From the NCBI GenBank assembly GCA_035499715.1, contig DATJYF010000225.1:1-8027 (forward strand): a stretch of 8,027 nucleotides of DNA, given 5' to 3'. Positions 5,809-8,027 of the stretch are shown one piece after another (within the stretch, counting starts at the first letter, position 1; every line of letters starts with the position of its first letter). The position numbers and the translations under genes were made by a program. The DNA is from DASRHD01 sp035499715 (GTDB lineage: Bacteria; Verrucomicrobiota; Verrucomicrobiia; Opitutales; Opitutaceae). Below the pieces are notes generated by a model. It was not told the origin of the DNA. It was given only the letters and a program-made list of their open reading frames with translations, and made no database searches.

Positions 5809-6966
5809 TCAGCAGATGCGCGGCAATTGCTCGCCGCTGAGGCGGTCGAGGATCCGTTCCGCGCCGATCACGCTGCGCAGCGACACGGCGCCGGCGCGCG
5901 CCGCCCGCACCTGGCCGATCAGGGCCGGTGGACCGCCCGGTGCGGTGCGTTTGAGAATGTCAAGCGCGGCCGGCGCCTGCTCCTCCGGCAGGATGCAGAC
6001 GAAACGTCCTTCATTGGCGACATAGAGCGGTTCGAAGCCGAGAATCTCGCAGGCTCCGCGCACCATCTCGCTCACCGGCACTTTTTGTTCATCGATGCGG
6101 ATGGCGAGTCCGCTGGTTTCGGCGAGCTCGACCAGCGCGGTGGCGAGTCCGCCGCGGGTGAGATCGCGCAGGCAGTGAATTTGCAGGCCGGCCGCCAGCA
6201 GCGTCTGCACCGGCGCAACCAGCGGGGCACAATCGCTTTCGATCGGGCTCTCGAAGGCCAGCCCTTCGCGCGTGGCCATGATGGCCATGCCGTGCCGGCC
6301 GATGTCCCCGCTCACCAGCACGGCGTCGCCCGGCCGGATGCTGGCCGGCGCGATGGTCAGGGCGTGTTCGATCACGCCGACGCCCGCGGTGGTGATGTAA
6401 AGTCCGTCGCCTTTGCCGTGCTCGACCACCTTGGTGTCGCCGGTCACGATGCCGACGCCGGCGGCCGCGGCCGCGGCGCTCATCGCGGCCGCCACCCGCC
6501 GCAAGATCTCGATCGGAAGGCCTTCTTCGAGCACGAAGCTCGCGCTCAACCACAAGGGCCGCGCGCCGCACATGAGCAGATCGTTGACCGTGCCGTTGAC
6601 CGCGACCCGGCCGATGTCTCCACCGGGGAAAAAAAGCGGGCTGACCACGTGCGCGTCGGTGGTGAAGGCCAGCCGGACGCCGGCCAGTTTCAAAATCGCG
6701 CCGTCGTGCTGGCATTCCTGCGCCGCGTGCGCAAAGGCCGGCCGGAAGATTCCGTCGATCAGCTCCTGGGTCAGCTTGCCGCCGCCGCCGTGGCCGATGG
6801 TGACTTCGGTCCGCTGCGCGAGCGGCACCGGACATTGCAGCGCCGGGCGGAACGGCGGAGTCGGTCCGCTGCCGGTGACGCTGTAATCGTCGAGTCCGGG
6901 CGGAATCGGCTCGAAATTCAACGACAGTCCGGCAGCCGGGACGGCATTTTTGTGCGACGATTTCAT
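5809..6966 (-). CDS. hypE: HypE, carbamoyl dehydratase, inverted relative to hypABFCD
   Basis: This 385-residue member of the PurM/SelD-like ATPase family dehydrates the thiocarbamate made by HypF on its own C-terminal Cys to a thiocyanate, the cyanide donor. The protein ends LPRIC, so the essential Cys385 is present. Other family signatures are VTIGHGGGGKLTQELI (55-70), TDAHVVSPLFFPGGDIG (103-119), VNGTVNDLLMCGA (123-135), VTGDTKVVEHGKGDG (174-188), VLVSGDIGRHGMAIM (216-230) and LRDLTRGGLATALVE (266-280). It is about 40 residues longer than typical HypE because of an N-terminal extension (1-50). The CPVPL just before the core also occurs in longer HypE forms, so part of the extension is probably genuine; a GTG at codon 47 is an alternative start. 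The gene converges on hypD and is outside that operon, so it needs its own promoter. No strong Shine-Dalgarno or promoter could be identified upstream. Confidence 0.96.
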   Translation of the reverse strand: MKSSHKNAVPAAGLSLNFEPIPPGLDDYSVTGSGPTPPFRPALQCPVPLAQRTEVTIGHGGGGKLTQELIDGIFRPAFAHAAQECQHDGAILKLAGVRLAFTTDAHVVSPLFFPGGDIGRVAVNGTVNDLLMCGARPLWLSASFVLEEGLPIEILRRVAAAMSAAAAAAGVGIVTGDTKVVEHGKGDGLYITTAGVGVIEHALTIAPASIRPGDAVLVSGDIGRHGMAIMATREGLAFESPIESDCAPLVAPVQTLLAAGLQIHCLRDLTRGGLATALVELAETSGLAIRIDEQKVPVSEMVRGACEILGFEPLYVANEGRFVCILPEEQAPAALDILKRTAPGGPPALIGQVRAARAGAVSLRSVIGAERILDRLSGEQLPRIC

Positions 6967-7072
6967 GTCCAGCGTTTGGCGTCATGACTATCGTCCGATC
7001 CGCCCTCCGCGGCTCCGCGCAGGTTGGCCAAGGTTGCGCAGTTCTTGTCATCCCGCGTGCCGTTTCAAACCG
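6967..7072. other. hypE 5' region, no convincing gene
   Basis: This stretch should contain the hypE promoter and leader. On the minus strand an open frame of 34 codons (7064-6963) ends in a TGA that overlaps the hypE ATG as ATGA, but it has no ATG or GTG start, only TTG, and matches nothing I know. TTGAAA at 7068-7063 with a 17-nt spacer to AGAACT is a possible but poor sigma-70 pair. Confidence 0.3.
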
Positions 7073-7155
7073 GTGAGGCGTGTGGCTCGCCGCCACCGGG
7101 CGCGGCGCTGGCGAGACTGGATCGGCAGGCCCGTGGAAGCCGGGACGCGCCTCAC
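7073..7155. repeat. Nested inverted-repeat structure upstream of hypE
   Basis: An outer stem pairs 7073-7083 (GTGAGGCGTGT) with 7145-7155 (ACGCGCCTCAC): ten Watson-Crick pairs and one G-T, the outer eight being perfect. Inside are two smaller inverted repeats: CTCGCC (7086-7091) with GGCGAG (7110-7115), which itself encloses CGCCGC/GCGGCG, and CGGC (7123-7126) with GCCG (7139-7142). Together they resemble a three-way junction. It begins 4 bp beyond the stop codon of the PEP-CTERM remnant and lies 107 bp upstream of hypE, in hypE's transcriptional direction. There is no T-run, so it is not a standard terminator. It could be a structured leader RNA, a palindromic repeat element or a product of high GC. 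Confidence 0.4.
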
Positions 7156-7159
7156 GTCA

Positions 7160-7357
7160 TCACGGCCCGGCCGGCATGCGTCGCGGGGATTTATGCCGGC
7201 TGACCGCCAGGGCGAGGACGGCGAGGCCGATCAGCGCGGCACAGTCCGCAGGCTCCGGAATCGGCGTGAACGCGACGTAATGGATTTCACCGCCGCTGAC
7301 CGTCAGGTTGTTGGCAAAAAGGCTTGGAATATTCCAGCCGCTGTCAATCCGGCCGGG
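7160..7357 (-). pseudogene. Remnant of a PEP-CTERM protein, C-terminal end only
   Basis: The minus-strand frame between TAA (7360-7358) and TGA (7162-7160) encodes 65 residues with no usable start codon. It reads through SGWNIPSLFANNLTVSGG into VAFTPIPEPADCAALIGL and then AVLALAVSRHK plus a short basic tail. This is the standard PEP-CTERM architecture: a Pro-Glu-Pro motif, a hydrophobic helix and a basic end. PEP-CTERM tails direct exported proteins to an exosortase (EpsH/XrtA type). Nothing upstream in the three minus frames up to the next gene continues the protein, so this looks like a truncated gene end left by deletion or recombination. A frameshift is less likely because no matching upstream part is visible. 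Confidence 0.75.
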
Positions 7358-7432
7358 TTACAAATAGCCAACAATCGCGTAACAGCTCCGGCCGGGTGAT
7401 CGCCAAGAAAGAACCGCCGGAGAGATGAAACC

Positions 7433-7455
7433 CGCGCGAAAAATTTTCCGGCGCG
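7433..7455 (-). terminator. Weak possible terminator after the Ig-like surface protein gene
   Basis: Immediately after the stop codon at 7457 the sequence CGCGC (7433-7437) pairs with GCGCG (7451-7455) across an AT-rich loop containing AAAAATTTT. On the minus strand it is followed by GGGTTTC rather than a T-run. This is a candidate only; no better terminator is visible for this gene. Confidence 0.25.
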
Positions 7456-7456
7456 T

Positions 7457-8027
7457 TCAGGCGCCGCGGCGTCGGCGGAGTTTTCTCAGGGCGCAGAGGA
7501 GGGCGAGCGCGCCGTAAAACCACTCGGAGGGGGCGCCGCCGCCGTGGTGGTGCGGAGGCGTGGAGCCGCCGGAGCTTGAGCCGCCGGGAGTGGTGGAGGG
7601 CGGCGGAGTGACCGTCACCGTAAGTGGCGTGCTGACCACAAAGTCGTCTGAGACGAGGCCGATTGCGACCGTGTAAACGCCAGTGTTGCTGACCAGGGCG
7701 CTTGATACGGTGTAGGTGGAGGCGGTGGCCCCGGGAATGTCCAGGTTGCCCAGGCGCCATTGATAGGTCGAGGGGGTGAAGTTGGCCGGCACAGCCGTGA
7801 GGGTGAAGGCGGTGCCGCCGGTCACGGTGCCGGAGGGGCCGGTGATGGAGGCCGAGCCGGTGGCCGCGTCGGTGTAGCCGGCGCCGGCGATGTTGCCCGC
7901 GTTGGCGGAGATCACCGCGGCCACATCGGTGGTGGGCAGTGCCTCGTAGGAATAGGTGGGGGTGAAGACCTGGTCGGGGCCGCTGTAGGGCGCGGTGCCG
8001 GTGGTAGCGGTGTAGAGATCGTCGATC
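7457..8027 (-). CDS. Secreted Ig-like domain protein with a GGGAPS-x-WF C-terminal tail, 5' end outside window
   Basis: The frame is open from the right edge to TGA at 7459-7457, giving the last 189 residues of a larger protein. An internal GTG at 7924 is not a real start because the same frame continues upstream with similar Thr/Tyr/Ala-rich composition. Residues about 61-140 form an Ig-like domain without cysteines (YQWRLGNLDIPGATASTYTV, then SNTGVYTV), of the kind repeated in large exported proteins. A Pro/Ser/Thr/Gly linker follows (141-158), then HHH (159-161), GGGAPSEWF (162-170), a hydrophobic segment (YGALALLCAL) and a terminal RKLRRRR cluster. The motif-helix-basic layout is that of a C-terminal sorting or anchoring signal, similar in plan to PEP-CTERM and GlyGly-CTERM but with a different motif. 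The ligand or substrate of the Ig domain is unknown. Confidence 0.8.
   Translation of the reverse strand, partial: IDDLYTATTGTAPYSGPDQVFTPTYSYEALPTTDVAAVISANAGNIAGAGYTDAATGSASITGPSGTVTGGTAFTLTAVPANFTPSTYQWRLGNLDIPGATASTYTVSSALVSNTGVYTVAIGLVSDDFVVSTPLTVTVTPPPSTTPGGSSSGGSTPPHHHGGGAPSEWFYGALALLCALRKLRRRRGA

Noticed and set aside
5773..6987. A 404-codon plus-strand frame across hypE
   Set aside because: It is the antisense of an intact HypE with complete motifs through the terminal Cys; its composition is rich in Arg, Gly, Asp and His with no recognisable domain.
6089..7096. A 335-codon minus-strand frame overlapping hypE
   Set aside because: It shares the strand with hypE but in another frame, is extremely Arg-rich and has no family signature.
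7073..7155. A tRNA or integron attC site
   Set aside because: The stem-loop layout does not give an anticodon arm or a CCA end, and the attC core motif GTTRRRY is absent at the ends.
7344..7760. A 138-codon minus-strand frame overlapping the Ig-like protein gene
   Set aside because: It is out of frame with the well-supported Ig-like/tail protein and is His/Arg/Pro-rich without recognisable features.
1..8027. CRISPR array, insertion sequence, rRNA or prophage genes
   Set aside because: No regularly spaced repeats, transposase or integrase motifs, or rRNA-like sequence were seen on either strand.

Overview
The window carries a nearly complete [NiFe]-hydrogenase maturation locus from a GC-rich Gram-negative bacterium. 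The likely source is the Verrucomicrobiota, perhaps the Opitutales. This lineage guess rests on three things: high GC, a PEP-CTERM-type sorting tail, and an Ig-like surface protein ending in a GGGAPS-x-WF / hydrophobic / Arg-rich tail. No marker gene is present to prove it.

Layout. (1) Positions 1-136, minus strand: the N-terminal 45 codons of an unrecognised protein running off the left edge. (2) Positions 137-307: a divergent intergenic region with a strong interrupted dyad (204-245). (3) Positions 308-5712, plus strand: a tight operon hupE-hypA-hypB-hypF-hypC-hypD, with gaps of 4-13 bp or an ATGA overlap from hypA onward. (4) Positions 5713-5808: a convergent gap with a minus-strand intrinsic terminator. 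(5) Positions 5809-6966, minus strand: hypE, pointing towards hypD. (6) Positions 6967-7159: no convincing gene, but a nested inverted-repeat structure (7073-7155). (7) Positions 7160-7357, minus strand: a start-less remnant of a PEP-CTERM protein. (8) Positions 7457-8027, minus strand: the C-terminal part of a secreted Ig-like protein with a different C-terminal sorting-type tail, running off the right edge.

How the genes work together. HupE is a predicted membrane nickel permease that would supply Ni. HypA and HypB insert Ni into the hydrogenase large subunit. HypF (carbamoyl transferase) and HypE (dehydratase, with the terminal Cys intact) make the cyanide ligands, and HypC and HypD assemble Fe(CN)2CO. 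All six general Hyp factors are present with their key residues, yet no hydrogenase structural gene or endopeptidase lies in the window. The client enzyme must be encoded elsewhere.

I did not find a clearly new multi-gene system. The points most worth a second look are the inverted hypE, the dyad before hupE, the nested palindrome before hypE, and two different C-terminal sorting-type tails about 300 bp apart, one on a decayed gene.
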